A stretch of DNA of 64,000 nt from Treponema sp. Lineage in GTDB: Bacteria > Spirochaetota > Spirochaetia > Treponematales > Treponemataceae. The notes beneath the pieces were generated by a model that did not search any database, was not told the origin of the DNA, and was given only the letters and a program-made list of their open reading frames with translations. Shown one piece after another: positions 33,306 through 41,583 of the stretch. The first letter of the stretch is position 1. Each line of letters starts with the position of its first letter. The position numbers and the translations under genes are program-made. The DNA lies in the NCBI GenBank assembly GCA_017934745.1, contig JAGBIY010000011.1, positions 79,178-143,177 on the forward strand, in the 5' to 3' direction.

Positions 33306-33896
33306 TTAATGCGGATAAATCTGGTTGACAATTTTTTTCTTCATGGCCATCTCCGCAGTTATCGCTTGAACTTTTATGAATGATGAAGGGAAAATTCTCC
33401 CCATCTCAGATTGCAATCTCCTGCTTATGTTTTCGGCCCAATCAGGCTTGCTGTCTGTTATGACAAGCAAAAAAACGACCTTCAAATCTTTTTTCCGCAT
33501 AAATTCCAGCATTTGCTTTGGCATACTGGTATCAGTCAGATAACCATTAGCAATTCCCATCGAAAGAAAAAAGGATGACACGAATTTTTCAACAATTTCT
33601 ACCACAAAAGAGGAACGAAGATTTCGGTGGGAAATAAACTTTTCAAAATCGGAAATACAATCATCTTTTATATATGATCGTAAACTTTTTTCATCCTGTG
33701 GAGATAAATTTGGACTTGTCTTTTTTGCCTCGACAAACAATATTTTCTCGTTAAGTTGAAGAACAAATTCAACGCTCCGACTTTTGTTACAATGTCCCCT
33801 AACAGGAGAATTTTCTATGTCGTAATAACAAGAGGGCTCAAATCCTCCGAATTGCAAAAAGGAACCTTTCTCATCCCTATAGACGGGGGTGGTCAT
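33306..33896 (-). CDS. Putative PD-(D/E)XK-type nuclease partner of the ATPase
   Basis: 196 residues. SVEFVLQLNEKILFVEAKKT near residues 41-60 has the E...(hydrophobic strand)-ExK arrangement of PD-(D/E)XK nucleases. The rest is helical with a hydrophobic strand KVVFLLVITDSKPDWAE near 140. The start ATG overlaps the ATPase stop (ATGA), so the two are translationally coupled. I do not recognise a named family. The nuclease role is inferred from the ExK strand and from the ATPase partner. Confidence 0.6.
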   Translation of the reverse strand: MTTPVYRDEKGSFLQFGGFEPSCYYDIENSPVRGHCNKSRSVEFVLQLNEKILFVEAKKTSPNLSPQDEKSLRSYIKDDCISDFEKFISHRNLRSSFVVEIVEKFVSSFFLSMGIANGYLTDTSMPKQMLEFMRKKDLKVVFLLVITDSKPDWAENISRRLQSEMGRIFPSSFIKVQAITAEMAMKKKIVNQIYPH

Positions 33897-34909
33897 AAAA
33901 CCTCCCCGACTTCTTCCTCGTAAAGCCTAACAGACTCGTTGATGATAGGATTCTCTGGAAGCCCGTCCAACAAATCATAGTAAGAGGGAGCGTCAAGCCT
34001 TCTATCTAAAGAAAGCAACGGCACAGAAACATTCTGCTTCATCGCCAGCACATAAAGCTTTTTCAAAACAAAATATGAATGGGTTGCCAAAAATATCTGC
34101 ATACCCGATTTGGCGAGGAGCCATAATATATCCATCAACTTTGTTATGGCAGATGGATGGATTCCGGATTCTGGCTCGTCAAAAATCAGGACCGATTTAT
34201 TGTCAAGGTATCTGTTTCCAAGAAGCTTGTCCAAAATTGCAATTTTTTTTACGCCTTCTGCGGCAAGCCCTATGGAGAATTTCGCTTTTCCCTGTGTATA
34301 GACCCATGTATTGGCTCCTTCATTGTAGTCGATTGAGCCGCCTATTATATCCTTCAATATGTTCCGACTCTCAGCAAAAGGAGCGTAATTCTTCCCCTTC
34401 ATAGTCGGTATGGAGATTGCATTTACGAGATCCAGATACGTATCGTCAAAACCAAAATCAGAATATTGCCCACGGCTCTTGCGTATTATATTGAAAAGCG
34501 AAACAACTTCCTTTTCAGGGATATAAACAGAATTGCTTTCACGCGTAGCGCAGGAGTTGGAAACAGACGAAATGGATTTTACAGTACTGTCGCCAAAACC
34601 GTATGAGAACACCCCCTCATCCAACACCAATTTGCATTCCAATCCGCCTGTAGAAGATTTTTTCACCAAATCACCGACAGCATTTGGCTGGAACGTCCAA
34701 TACAACTTGTCAAACAATATCTGTGCTGAAGTTCTATTATCTTTTCCCCTTCCAAAAGCTTCTATCGTTTTCATAGCAGTATAAATAGACTTCAAGATGA
34801 ATGACTTTCCACATCCATTTTCACCTATCACAAGGTTTATGAATCCTAAATTCTTCCATTGAATTTCGCTGTGTATACCATAATTCTTTAAATACAGAGA
34901 TTGAATCAT
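33893..34909 (-). CDS. AAA/OLD-type ATPase, probable defence-module ATPase
   Basis: The 338-residue SMC/ABC-like ATPase is of the AAA_15/AAA_21 type. SLYLKNYGIHSEIQWKNLGF and NLVIGENGCGKSFILKSIY give the Walker A (GENGCGKS) near residue 35. The C-terminal half has LIFDEPESGIHPSAITKLMD (Walker B) near 250 and IFLATHSYFVLKKLYV (His switch) near 278. The helical insertion between is short, so it is not a full OLD nuclease and has no Toprim domain. The effector is probably the coupled nuclease. Similar ATPase plus nuclease pairs occur in anti-phage systems. It is AT-richer than neighbouring parB. Confidence 0.85.
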   Translation of the reverse strand: MIQSLYLKNYGIHSEIQWKNLGFINLVIGENGCGKSFILKSIYTAMKTIEAFGRGKDNRTSAQILFDKLYWTFQPNAVGDLVKKSSTGGLECKLVLDEGVFSYGFGDSTVKSISSVSNSCATRESNSVYIPEKEVVSLFNIIRKSRGQYSDFGFDDTYLDLVNAISIPTMKGKNYAPFAESRNILKDIIGGSIDYNEGANTWVYTQGKAKFSIGLAAEGVKKIAILDKLLGNRYLDNKSVLIFDEPESGIHPSAITKLMDILWLLAKSGMQIFLATHSYFVLKKLYVLAMKQNVSVPLLSLDRRLDAPSYYDLLDGLPENPIINESVRLYEEEVGEVL

Positions 34910-34930
34910 ACTCTCTCCTCTAAACAAAAA

Positions 34931-36025
34931 TCACTTCACTATCAGCGAATAAATCCTGTCCAAGTCCTCTTTGGAGAAATAGTCGATTTCGATTTTTCCC
35001 TTTTCGAGAGAGCCGTTCAGGACGACCTTGGTGCCGAGAGCCTCGATGAATTTCTGCTCGATTTCGGCGATTGTCGGATCCTTCGCGGCGGACACCGCGT
35101 TTTTCTGCGGCTGGAATTTGCGCGCGCCTCCGTTGTTCAGCTCTGCGGCCATCTCCTCGGCTTTGCGGACGACCATTCCGGTGTCTATTATCTTGTTGAA
35201 AAGCACACGGCGGTCGGCAGAATCCTTCACAGCGAGAAGGGCGCGGGCGTGGCCTGCGGTGAGCTTTCCCTCCACAAGCGCGTCCTGCATGTCCTCCGGG
35301 AGTTTCAAGAGGCGGATTGCGTTCGCCACGGTCGAGCGGTTCTTTCCGACGCGCACGGCTATCTGGTCCTGACTCAATCCGGAAATCTGCATGAGCTTGT
35401 AGTAGGCCTTCGCCTCCTCGATGTCGTTCAAGTCCGCGCGCTGGATGTTCTCGATGAGAGCGATTTCGAGTTTTTCCTGGTCGCTCTCGAATTTTCCGAT
35501 TCGGACAGGGACTTTCGACAATCCCACGATTTTGGCCGCGCGGGTCCTCCTCTCGCCCGAGATTATGTAGAAGCTTCCGTCATGCGCGTCCTCAATCTCT
35601 ATCGGCTGGTGGATTCCGTGCTCGCGTATCGATTCGGCAAGCTCGTTCAGCTTCTCCTCATCGAATTCCGTCCTCGGCTGCTGAGGATTCGGCTTCAATA
35701 GCTCCACGTCCACGAAAAGCTGCCCGAATTCGTCAGAGGAGATGCCGGCGGGAAGCGCAGACGATTTTGCACTCAACGAATGAGGTGAACCTGCCGCCTC
35801 CATAGCATCCACCCCGTTTTTCTGGGCGGATGCGGATTCGGAAACTATGTCGAATGAAACGCTTTCCGCCTCGGTCCGCGCGTCCGAAACGGAATCGGAA
35901 GGACTCGCGGGCTGGAAAGCGGATGCGGGAACCGAAGAAGGAGCCTCGACTTTCGGCTGTGATTTTTGCTCGTTTCTGTAAAGGGCGTTGACTCCGCCGC
36001 CACCAAGTCCACGTTTCTTAGCCAC
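34931..36025 (-). CDS. parB: Chromosome partitioning protein ParB
   Basis: The 364-residue CTP-dependent DNA clamp loads at parS and organises origin segregation with ParA. MAKKRGLGGGGVNALY at the N-terminus binds ParA. A roughly 75-residue low-complexity linker (SAFQPASPSDSVSDARTEAE) is longer than usual. The core begins VDVELLKPNPQQPRTEFDEE near residue 107, with the CTP-binding ISGERRTRAAKI near 155, ALIENIQRADLNDIEEAKAY near 190, and the HTH LSQDQIAVRVGKNRSTVANA near 215. The last 60 residues are the dimerisation domain. The start overlaps the end of parA by 8 bp. Confidence 0.95.
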   Translation of the reverse strand: MAKKRGLGGGGVNALYRNEQKSQPKVEAPSSVPASAFQPASPSDSVSDARTEAESVSFDIVSESASAQKNGVDAMEAAGSPHSLSAKSSALPAGISSDEFGQLFVDVELLKPNPQQPRTEFDEEKLNELAESIREHGIHQPIEIEDAHDGSFYIISGERRTRAAKIVGLSKVPVRIGKFESDQEKLEIALIENIQRADLNDIEEAKAYYKLMQISGLSQDQIAVRVGKNRSTVANAIRLLKLPEDMQDALVEGKLTAGHARALLAVKDSADRRVLFNKIIDTGMVVRKAEEMAAELNNGGARKFQPQKNAVSAAKDPTIAEIEQKFIEALGTKVVLNGSLEKGKIEIDYFSKEDLDRIYSLIVK

Positions 36026-36770
36026 GGTTCATCACCTCTATCGCAAGCTGCTTGTAGCTTTTCGCGCCGACGCAGTTGGGGTCGTAGTCGCATATCGCCT
36101 GGCCATAGGACGGAGCCTCTGAAAGGCGGACGTTCCTCGGAATCATCGTGTTGAAGACATCCTCTCCGTACTTTTCCTTTACAAGTTTCACGACATCCTT
36201 CGCGAGAGTCGTCTTTCCGTACATCGTGAAGAAAATCCCCCCGATTTTGAGGTTGGGGTTTATAGATTTCTGGACCTGCTCCACAGTCTGGAGGAGAAGG
36301 GAAAGTCCTTCCAACGCGAAATACTCGCACTGCATCGGCACGAGAATCGCGTCGGACGCGGCGAGTCCGTTCAGCGTCAAAAGACCGAGAGACGGCGGGC
36401 AGTCTATCAAAATGTAGTCGTATGTTTTTCTGAAAGGGTCGAGGGCGTTCTTCAAGAAAAATTCCCTGTTGTCCTGGTCGACAAGCTCAATCGCGGCGCC
36501 GGACAAATCAATCGAAGCGCAGATTGCGTCGAGGTTCTTCACGGCGGTGTGCTTCACGCACTCGTTCGCGGGAGTCAAGTCGGCGAGAAGTTCGTAGATT
36601 GTCGGCTTGTCCTTGGTCACACCGATTCCGCTCGACATGTTCCCCTGGGAGTCGAAATCGACAAGAAGGACTTTTTTTCCAGCAAGCGCCATGTACGCGC
36701 CTATGTTTATGGCGGATGTCGTTTTTCCGACACCGCCCTTCTGATTGACAAATACGTATATCTTTCCCAT
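36018..36770 (-). CDS. parA: Chromosome partitioning ATPase ParA/Soj
   Basis: The 250-residue deviant Walker ATPase drives segregation of ParB-parS complexes on the nucleoid. FVNQKGGVGKTTSAINIGAY gives the deviant Walker A (residues ~9-18), VLLVDFDSQGNMSSG the A' motif near 38, YILIDCPPSLGLLTLNGLAA Walker B near 118, and MIPRNVRLSEAPSYGQAI the conserved C-terminal arginine patch. The ATG at 36770 fits the family; longer upstream frames run into lrgB. It is co-transcribed with parB. Two GTGAAACA half-sites lie about 30 bp upstream. Confidence 0.96.
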   Translation of the reverse strand: MGKIYVFVNQKGGVGKTTSAINIGAYMALAGKKVLLVDFDSQGNMSSGIGVTKDKPTIYELLADLTPANECVKHTAVKNLDAICASIDLSGAAIELVDQDNREFFLKNALDPFRKTYDYILIDCPPSLGLLTLNGLAASDAILVPMQCEYFALEGLSLLLQTVEQVQKSINPNLKIGGIFFTMYGKTTLAKDVVKLVKEKYGEDVFNTMIPRNVRLSEAPSYGQAICDYDPNCVGAKSYKQLAIEVMNRG

Positions 36771-36800
36771 GCCGTCTACTTTATCAGATAATCGGACTCT

Positions 36801-36819
36801 GTGAAACAGTTGTGAAACA
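36801..36819. promoter_or_regulatory. Two parS-like half-sites in the parA promoter region
   Basis: GTGAAACA occurs at 36801-36808 and 36812-36819 as direct repeats 11 bp apart. It equals the right half of the canonical parS palindrome. No full parS was seen in the window. Confidence 0.4.
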
Positions 36820-36838
36820 GTTCTATCCCCAAACGAAT

Positions 36839-37552
36839 TTAAATGAGGTTGGCGAAGACGGACATTAGGACGACGGTCATCAAGCCGCAGACGGCAATCG
36901 AAAGTCCGCTCATCGCCCCCTCGACTTCCCCTATCTGCAGCGCCTTGGTCGTGCCGAGAGCGTGGCTGCAGGTTCCGATGGCGACACCCTTCGCCACCGG
37001 GTCGGTCACCCGGAAAAGGCGCAGAATCTGCTCGCAGAAAGTGTTCCCCGTGATTCCCGCCACGCAAATCGAGCCGACAGTGATTCCGACGATTCCGCCG
37101 TACTGGTCCGAAAGAGCGATTCCAATCGCGGTCGTGATTGATTTTGGGAGAAGAGAGACGTATTCAACGTGCGAGATTTTGAAGCAGAGGCAGCAGACGA
37201 AGACCATCGAAAGGTTCGCGAGAGTGCCAACGAAGATTCCTCCGATTATGGCCGGCCAGTTGTCCTTGAGCTTCTGGAACTGCTCGTAGAGCGGAATCGC
37301 CAGGCAGACGGTCACGGGAGTGAGGAAGAACGAGAGGATTCTCGTGCTTTCATCGTATTTTTTTATGTTGATTTTGAAGAATGCCACGAAGGCTATGGAT
37401 AAAACTATCGCCACGAGCATCGGATTGAAAATCGCAAGCTTGAACTTTCTCTTCAGCAAGCCTCCGAATGCGTAGGTCACCAAGGTCAGGATAATTCCCA
37501 AACAGGATGACGACTCAAAAAACACTTTCACAGATTCCATTGCGCTTTCCAT
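36839..37552 (-). CDS. lrgB: LrgB/CidB family membrane protein
   Basis: 237 residues, six to seven helices of the LrgB family. In other bacteria LrgAB is linked to control of murein hydrolases, and in Bacillus and Streptococcus the pair works in pyruvate uptake. Family patches: NPMLVAIVLSIAFVAFFKIN near residue 44, FFLTPVTVCLAIPLYEQFQK near 75, LLPKSITTAIGIALSDQYGG near 135, and AKGVAIGTCSHALGTTKALQ near 185. The start is 3 bp after the lrgA stop. Pyruvate transport would suit an organism relying on pyruvate formate-lyase; this is inference. Confidence 0.88.
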   Translation of the reverse strand: MESAMESVKVFFESSSCLGIILTLVTYAFGGLLKRKFKLAIFNPMLVAIVLSIAFVAFFKINIKKYDESTRILSFFLTPVTVCLAIPLYEQFQKLKDNWPAIIGGIFVGTLANLSMVFVCCLCFKISHVEYVSLLPKSITTAIGIALSDQYGGIVGITVGSICVAGITGNTFCEQILRLFRVTDPVAKGVAIGTCSHALGTTKALQIGEVEGAMSGLSIAVCGLMTVVLMSVFANLI

Positions 37553-37555
37553 TTT

Positions 37556-37933
37556 TCACATTCTCCCCTCTTCTGGATTTTTCTTTTTGCTCGTCAGGCG
37601 GATTATTATCTGCGTGGCCCAGCCGGAAACGACCATGACCACGAACGTCGAAAGCACCCCAAGCAAGAGGAAGAAATGCCAGTGCGACTTCAAGACCTCG
37701 ATGTTGGCGAGGAGGGCGATTGCCGGCGATATGAAGAAAATCGGCATGACGCCAAGAAGAAAATCCCCGGTCTCTTTCACTGCGGAAACCGGGCATATCT
37801 TGAAGTGAAGCGCGAAGAACATCAGCACAAGCCCGTAAATCGAAGCGGGAATCGGAAGCGGAATCAGAAAGTTCAACGCTTCGCCAATCAACGAAAACAA
37901 TGCGATTAAAAAGAACTGTTTGATAAATTTCAT
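37556..37933 (-). CDS. lrgA: LrgA/CidA family membrane protein
   Basis: The 125-residue, four-helix holin-like protein starts FIKQFFLIALFSLIGEALNF, with IPLPIPASIYGLVLMFFALH near residue 25 (the conserved P-x-PxS-IxG motif) and GDFLLGVMPIFFISPAIALL near 60. It forms a pair with LrgB. The upstream TTAACA-17 bp-TAAGAT promoter ends 7 nt before the ATG, without a ribosome binding site. Confidence 0.88.
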   Translation of the reverse strand: MKFIKQFFLIALFSLIGEALNFLIPLPIPASIYGLVLMFFALHFKICPVSAVKETGDFLLGVMPIFFISPAIALLANIEVLKSHWHFFLLLGVLSTFVVMVVSGWATQIIIRLTSKKKNPEEGRM

Positions 37934-37940
37934 GCAGGAA

Positions 37941-37969
37941 ATCTTAGAACTTAATGCGAATTGTGTTAA
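37941..37969 (-). promoter_or_regulatory. lrgA promoter, leaderless layout
   Basis: On the minus strand TTAACA (37969-37964) and TAAGAT (37946-37941) are 17 bp apart, and the ATG at 37933 follows after 7 nt. The first transcribed base should be close to the A of the start codon. Confidence 0.5.
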
Positions 37970-38010
37970 TCTACAAAAATCAATTCAATGCTAAAAACAG
38001 GAGAAAAAAA

Positions 38011-38436
38011 ATGGCAAAGAAAATCGATGTAAAATCTTATCTTTATGCAATCGGAATGGCTCTGGTCGTAATCGGCTGCTTCCTTCCGCTCGTCTCGACA
38101 AGGCTCGGCAGCAGCTCAAGCGCGTTCAGCATCATCACGAAGGGCAGCGGCAGCGGAGTCGTGAGGGTCGGAGCGATTCTCGCCATGCTCGGAGCCGTGG
38201 CGGGTGTCGCGCTCACGTTCGTCAAGGGCAAGATGTACAAGCTCATCGCTTTGGTCGTGTCGATTCTTGGCGGACTCTACGTCTTCGTGAACTATTTGAA
38301 CCAGAGCGGAGCCGTAAAAGGAATCGCAAAATTCGCGGCAAAAGCTTCCGGAGCCACACCGGGAATCGGCGTCCTCCTCATCGTAGTCGGCTGGATTGTC
38401 GCGCTTTTGGGATTCTTCTTCACAAGAGAGAGATAA
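38011..38436 (+). CDS. Small four-helix membrane protein
   Basis: 141 residues with four predicted membrane segments: YLYAIGMALVVIGCFLPLVS, VGAILAMLGAVAGVALTFV, LIALVVSILGGLYVFVNYL, and IGVLLIVVGWIVALLGFFF. No family motif is recognised. A GGAG ribosome binding site precedes the ATG. It sits just upstream of the ketoacyl synthase gene (24 bp), so they may share a transcript. The function is unknown. Confidence 0.7.
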   Translation: MAKKIDVKSYLYAIGMALVVIGCFLPLVSTRLGSSSSAFSIITKGSGSGVVRVGAILAMLGAVAGVALTFVKGKMYKLIALVVSILGGLYVFVNYLNQSGAVKGIAKFAAKASGATPGIGVLLIVVGWIVALLGFFFTRER

Positions 38437-38460
38437 TCGAATAAAAATTCAAATAGGAAA

Positions 38461-39741
38461 ATGGCAATGGAAAATTCTAACAATAGAAGAAGAGTCGTCA
38501 TCACGGGAATGGGGGCTGTCTCGCCTGTGGGGAACACGGTGGAGGAGACTTGGGAGAGCGTCAAGAGCGGAAAATGCGGAATCTCAAAGATAACGCTTTT
38601 CGACCCTTCCCGCCTTTCGGTGAAGATTGCGGGAGAAGTGAAAAATTTCGACATTGAACGCTACGGGCTTGAGAAGAAGGTGCTCAGGCAGAAGGCGAGA
38701 TTCACGCAGCTCTGTCTTGGAGCGTCGGCGCAGGCCGTGTCGGATTCAGGCTATTCAGCGGAGAAGCTCGGCGGCGAAAGATGCGGAGTCGCGGTCGGCT
38801 GCTGTCTCGGCGGACTCGACGTGATGGCGGAGGCGTTCGCGAAAGTGGACGACCCGAACGCGGGCCCAGACAGGATGCCGCCACTCACAACCCCGATGAT
38901 GATAACGAACGAAGCCGCGGCGAACGTCTGCATCCAGTTCGGCATCAAGGGCTTCGGCTGGGCTTTGAACACGGCGTGCGCATCAGGCTCGGACGCGCTC
39001 GGACTCGCCTTGGACATGATTCGCTCCGGCCGCGTGGACATGTGCCTTGCCGGAGGAACTGAATCCGCGATAACGGAATTCTCAATCGCCTCTTTCATAA
39101 AGCTCCACGCCCTCGCCACGAAGTTCAACGACTGTCCGGAAAAGGCTTCCCGCCCGTTCGACAAGGACAGGGACGGATTCGTCATGGCGGAAGGCAGCGC
39201 GATGTTCATGATTGAGGAACTTGAGCACGCGAAAAAGCGCGGCGCGAAAATCTACGCTGAACTTGCAGGATTCGGAACGAGCAACGACGCATACCACATA
39301 ACCGCGCCACTCAAGGACGGAAGCGGAGCGGCGCAGGCCGTGAAGGCGGCTCTGGAGGATGCCGGAATCAGGGGCGAGGAAGTCCAGTACTACAACGCCC
39401 ACGGAACATCGACCCACGCCAACGACTCCGGCGAGACCGCCATGCTCAAACTCGTATTCGGCGACCACGCCAAAAAGCTCAAGATTTCTTCCACGAAATC
39501 CATGACCGGCCACCTCGTCGGAGCGGCAGGAGCAATCGAGGCCCTTTTCTGCGTGAAAGCGATAAACGACAGCTTCATTCCGCCCACAATCAACCTTGAA
39601 AACCCGGACACGGAAGGCGGCTGCGACCTCGACTACACGCCGAACAAGGGCGTGGGCGCGGAAGTGAGGGCTGCGGTCTCGGCATCCCTCGGATTCGGCG
39701 GCCACAACGGCTGCGTCGTAATCAAGAAGTTCGAGGAGTAG
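38461..39741 (+). CDS. fabF: 3-oxoacyl-ACP synthase II (KAS II, FabF-like)
   Basis: Condenses malonyl-ACP with acyl-ACP in fatty acid elongation. The 426-residue protein carries the Cys-His-His triad of the FabF/B class: NTACASGSDALG (Cys173), YNAHGTSTHANDSGE (His314) and KSMTGHLVGAAGAIEA (His351). It opens with RRVVITGMGAVSPVGNTVEE and closes with SASLGFGGHNGCVVIKKF. Two ATGs are possible (38461, 38467). No other fab or acp gene is adjacent, so a role in a dedicated lipid pathway cannot be excluded. A miniature palindromic element follows the stop codon directly. Confidence 0.93.
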   Translation: MAMENSNNRRRVVITGMGAVSPVGNTVEETWESVKSGKCGISKITLFDPSRLSVKIAGEVKNFDIERYGLEKKVLRQKARFTQLCLGASAQAVSDSGYSAEKLGGERCGVAVGCCLGGLDVMAEAFAKVDDPNAGPDRMPPLTTPMMITNEAAANVCIQFGIKGFGWALNTACASGSDALGLALDMIRSGRVDMCLAGGTESAITEFSIASFIKLHALATKFNDCPEKASRPFDKDRDGFVMAEGSAMFMIEELEHAKKRGAKIYAELAGFGTSNDAYHITAPLKDGSGAAQAVKAALEDAGIRGEEVQYYNAHGTSTHANDSGETAMLKLVFGDHAKKLKISSTKSMTGHLVGAAGAIEALFCVKAINDSFIPPTINLENPDTEGGCDLDYTPNKGVGAEVRAAVSASLGFGGHNGCVVIKKFEE

Positions 39742-39819
39742 GTTGAATGTCGAGTTGATGAAAATTGCAAATGTGGAAACAAGCTTCCACCTTGCATTCG
39801 TAAAACTCGATATTTGACC
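39740..39819. repeat. Palindromic element, copy F (miniature, about 80 bp)
   Basis: Ends GGTTGAATGTCGAGTT and AAACTCGATATTTGACC match the family. The interior is reduced to a short hairpin, GTGGAA/TTCCAC within TGCAA/TTGCA. It starts at the fabF stop codon and may end its transcript. Confidence 0.7.
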
Positions 39820-39830
39820 AATTAAACAAA

Positions 39831-39877
39831 AAAAACGGATTTGCCCACTTTTGAACATTCTTGGACAAATCCGTTTT
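39831..39877 (-). terminator. Terminator of the small lipoprotein gene
   Basis: AAACGGATTTGCCCA pairs with TGGACAAATCCGTTT. Stem and loop are nearly identical to the terminator at 40464-40509. Confidence 0.75.
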
Positions 39878-39882
39878 GGAAA

Positions 39883-40407
39883 TCACTCTATTTTCACATC
39901 AAAGATTTTTATATCAACACCACCATGCCCATCAATATCACCACTGTTGACATAATGATTTTCAACACTTAGCGAAGTCGGGTATGAGCTGTTTTCAAGA
40001 AAAGTTGCGGAATAAGTTATTCCTATCAGAAAATCATCAAGCGTACTGTGGTTCTCATAGCAGTTTTCAAAATATTCATAGATTTCAGCAATCGAAGAAA
40101 ACCTTCCAGTTGTGGAAGTCTCAGCAGCATTGGACTCTTCGTCCTCCACCGTGACATCTCCGTTTGAAACATGGGCCACAATGGGCGCCATCGAATCTCC
40201 CAGACCGAACCTGTACGAAAAAGAATAAGACGCAGGCTCATTCCATGCGTTTTTCTTCTCCGTGAAAAGTTCATAATCAGGAAATCTTATCCCCCGAAGC
40301 GACTCGTATTCATCGATTTCGGTGTCGTCATCGCAGGCAAGAAAAGAAAATCCAATCGCGAGGAGTGAAACAATAAATGAAACTGACTTTTTTCTTAAAA
40401 ATTTCAT
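39883..40407 (-). CDS. Small lipoprotein, DUF6174-like
   Basis: The 174-residue protein has a signal peptide and lipobox LAIGFSFLAC (Cys about 25). The mature part has the order seen in DUF6174 proteins: AWNEPASYSFSYRFGLGD (a YSFxY strand), MAPIVAHVSNGDVTVEDEE, SSIAEIYEYFENCYEN, and IGITYSATFLENSSYPTSLS near the end. The function of that family is unknown. The ATG at 40407 begins the signal peptide. Near-identical terminator hairpins flank the gene, so it may be a recombined or inserted unit. Confidence 0.65.
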   Translation of the reverse strand: MKFLRKKSVSFIVSLLAIGFSFLACDDDTEIDEYESLRGIRFPDYELFTEKKNAWNEPASYSFSYRFGLGDSMAPIVAHVSNGDVTVEDEESNAAETSTTGRFSSIAEIYEYFENCYENHSTLDDFLIGITYSATFLENSSYPTSLSVENHYVNSGDIDGHGGVDIKIFDVKIE

Positions 40408-40463
40408 AAAAAAAATCCTTTTTACATATAGTAACACCGTAAGCAACTTTTTTGCAAACAAAA

Positions 40464-40512
40464 AAAACGGATTTGTCCAGTTTGAAACATTCTTGGACAA
40501 ATCCGTTTAAAA
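40464..40512 (-). terminator. Terminator of the radical SAM gene
   Basis: AAACGGATTTGTCCA pairs with TGGACAAATCCGTTT, with an A-run on one side and T-rich sequence on the minus-strand exit side. It lies 16 bp after the minus-strand stop at 40528. Confidence 0.8.
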
Positions 40513-40527
40513 AAAATGCCTTTTTTA

Positions 40528-41571
40528 TCAATTCTCCACAAAGCCCCTCGACCAGTGCCAGACGGGCTTCGCGAGTTTGTACGAGAACGGCTGGACACGC
40601 TCGAAGTCCGGAAGCCACTCCGTGTCGGGACACAAGTCCTGGTAGAAAAGATAGTCGAAGTCGTATGCCTCAATCAAATCCTTCAAGTCAGCGTCCTCGC
40701 TCTCGTTCACGAGCCTGTTCTCAATCACGGAGAGGGCCTTTTTGCGCCGTTCAAGCTCCTCCTCCGTCCCCTTGAACGGAACCGGCGTGTACTGCGACAT
40801 GAGCGAGATTATCGCCTTTCCGTCGACTTTCTCATGCAGCCAGTCAAGCACGTCGGCGGTCTCGAAGAATTTTCCAGGAAGGAAAAGGTGCCGGACAATC
40901 ACGCCGTTCTCGATTTTCTCTTTCTTGGCGGAAGGATTTGCAGAATCAGCCACTTCCACTATTTTGAGAGGATTTTTGGAAATCATGTACTCAATCGCTT
41001 TTTTGGCGACATCTGGATAGTCGGAAGCGGCGCAGAGGCTTTTTGAAAGCTCGGAAGAGAGAGTCTTGAGGTCTGGAAGATAAATAGAAACAAGCCCTTC
41101 GAGCATTTTGAGGCTCTCCACGGAATCGTAGCCGCTGGAATTCCAGCACACGGGAATGGAAAGACCGCGCTTTTTCGCAAGGGAAAGCCCCTCCGCTACG
41201 GCCGGCACATGGTGGCTTCCCGTCACGATGTTGATGTTCTCCGCGCCAATCGCCTCAAGTTTCAGGCAGATGTCGGCGAATTCTTCTATTGATACGGTCT
41301 TTCCCATGCCCTGCTGTGAAATCTGGTAGTTCTGGCAGAACGCGCAGCGGAGATTGCAGCCAGTCAAGAAAATCGTGCCGCTGCCCCCGTTCACCGTCAA
41401 AAGAGGCTCCTCGCCGAAGTGCAGGCAGGCCACGGCGACACGGATTCCGCTCGGCTCCATGCAAAAACCGAATTTTCTCTCGGAAAGAGGCGTGGAAGAA
41501 TCCCAGCCGCTCCGCTCCACTCCGCAGTTTCTCGGACACAGGCGGCAGTTTGAATAGATATCGTTTTTCAA
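40528..41571 (-). CDS. Radical SAM protein, pyruvate formate-lyase activase-like (COG1313 type)
   Basis: 347 residues. The radical SAM cluster motif is GCNLRCAFCQN (Cys72, Cys76, Cys79). Unlike true PflA there is also an N-terminal CRLCPRNC cluster (Cys9, 12, 16), as in COG1313 proteins of unknown substrate. SIPVCWNSSGYDSVESLKML and IVRHLFLPGKFFETADVLDW are further family segments. The start appears to be a TTG at 41571, only 12 bp after the upstream gene's stop. The true activase of pyruvate formate-lyase is more likely the protein at 46688-47431. Confidence 0.85.
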   Translation of the reverse strand: MKNDIYSNCRLCPRNCGVERSGWDSSTPLSERKFGFCMEPSGIRVAVACLHFGEEPLLTVNGGSGTIFLTGCNLRCAFCQNYQISQQGMGKTVSIEEFADICLKLEAIGAENINIVTGSHHVPAVAEGLSLAKKRGLSIPVCWNSSGYDSVESLKMLEGLVSIYLPDLKTLSSELSKSLCAASDYPDVAKKAIEYMISKNPLKIVEVADSANPSAKKEKIENGVIVRHLFLPGKFFETADVLDWLHEKVDGKAIISLMSQYTPVPFKGTEEELERRKKALSVIENRLVNESEDADLKDLIEAYDFDYLFYQDLCPDTEWLPDFERVQPFSYKLAKPVWHWSRGFVEN

Positions 41572-41583
41572 TTTCGGACTCGG

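Noticed and set aside
36801-36819. Complete parS site
   Set aside because: Only direct half-sites are present, not the inverted palindrome.
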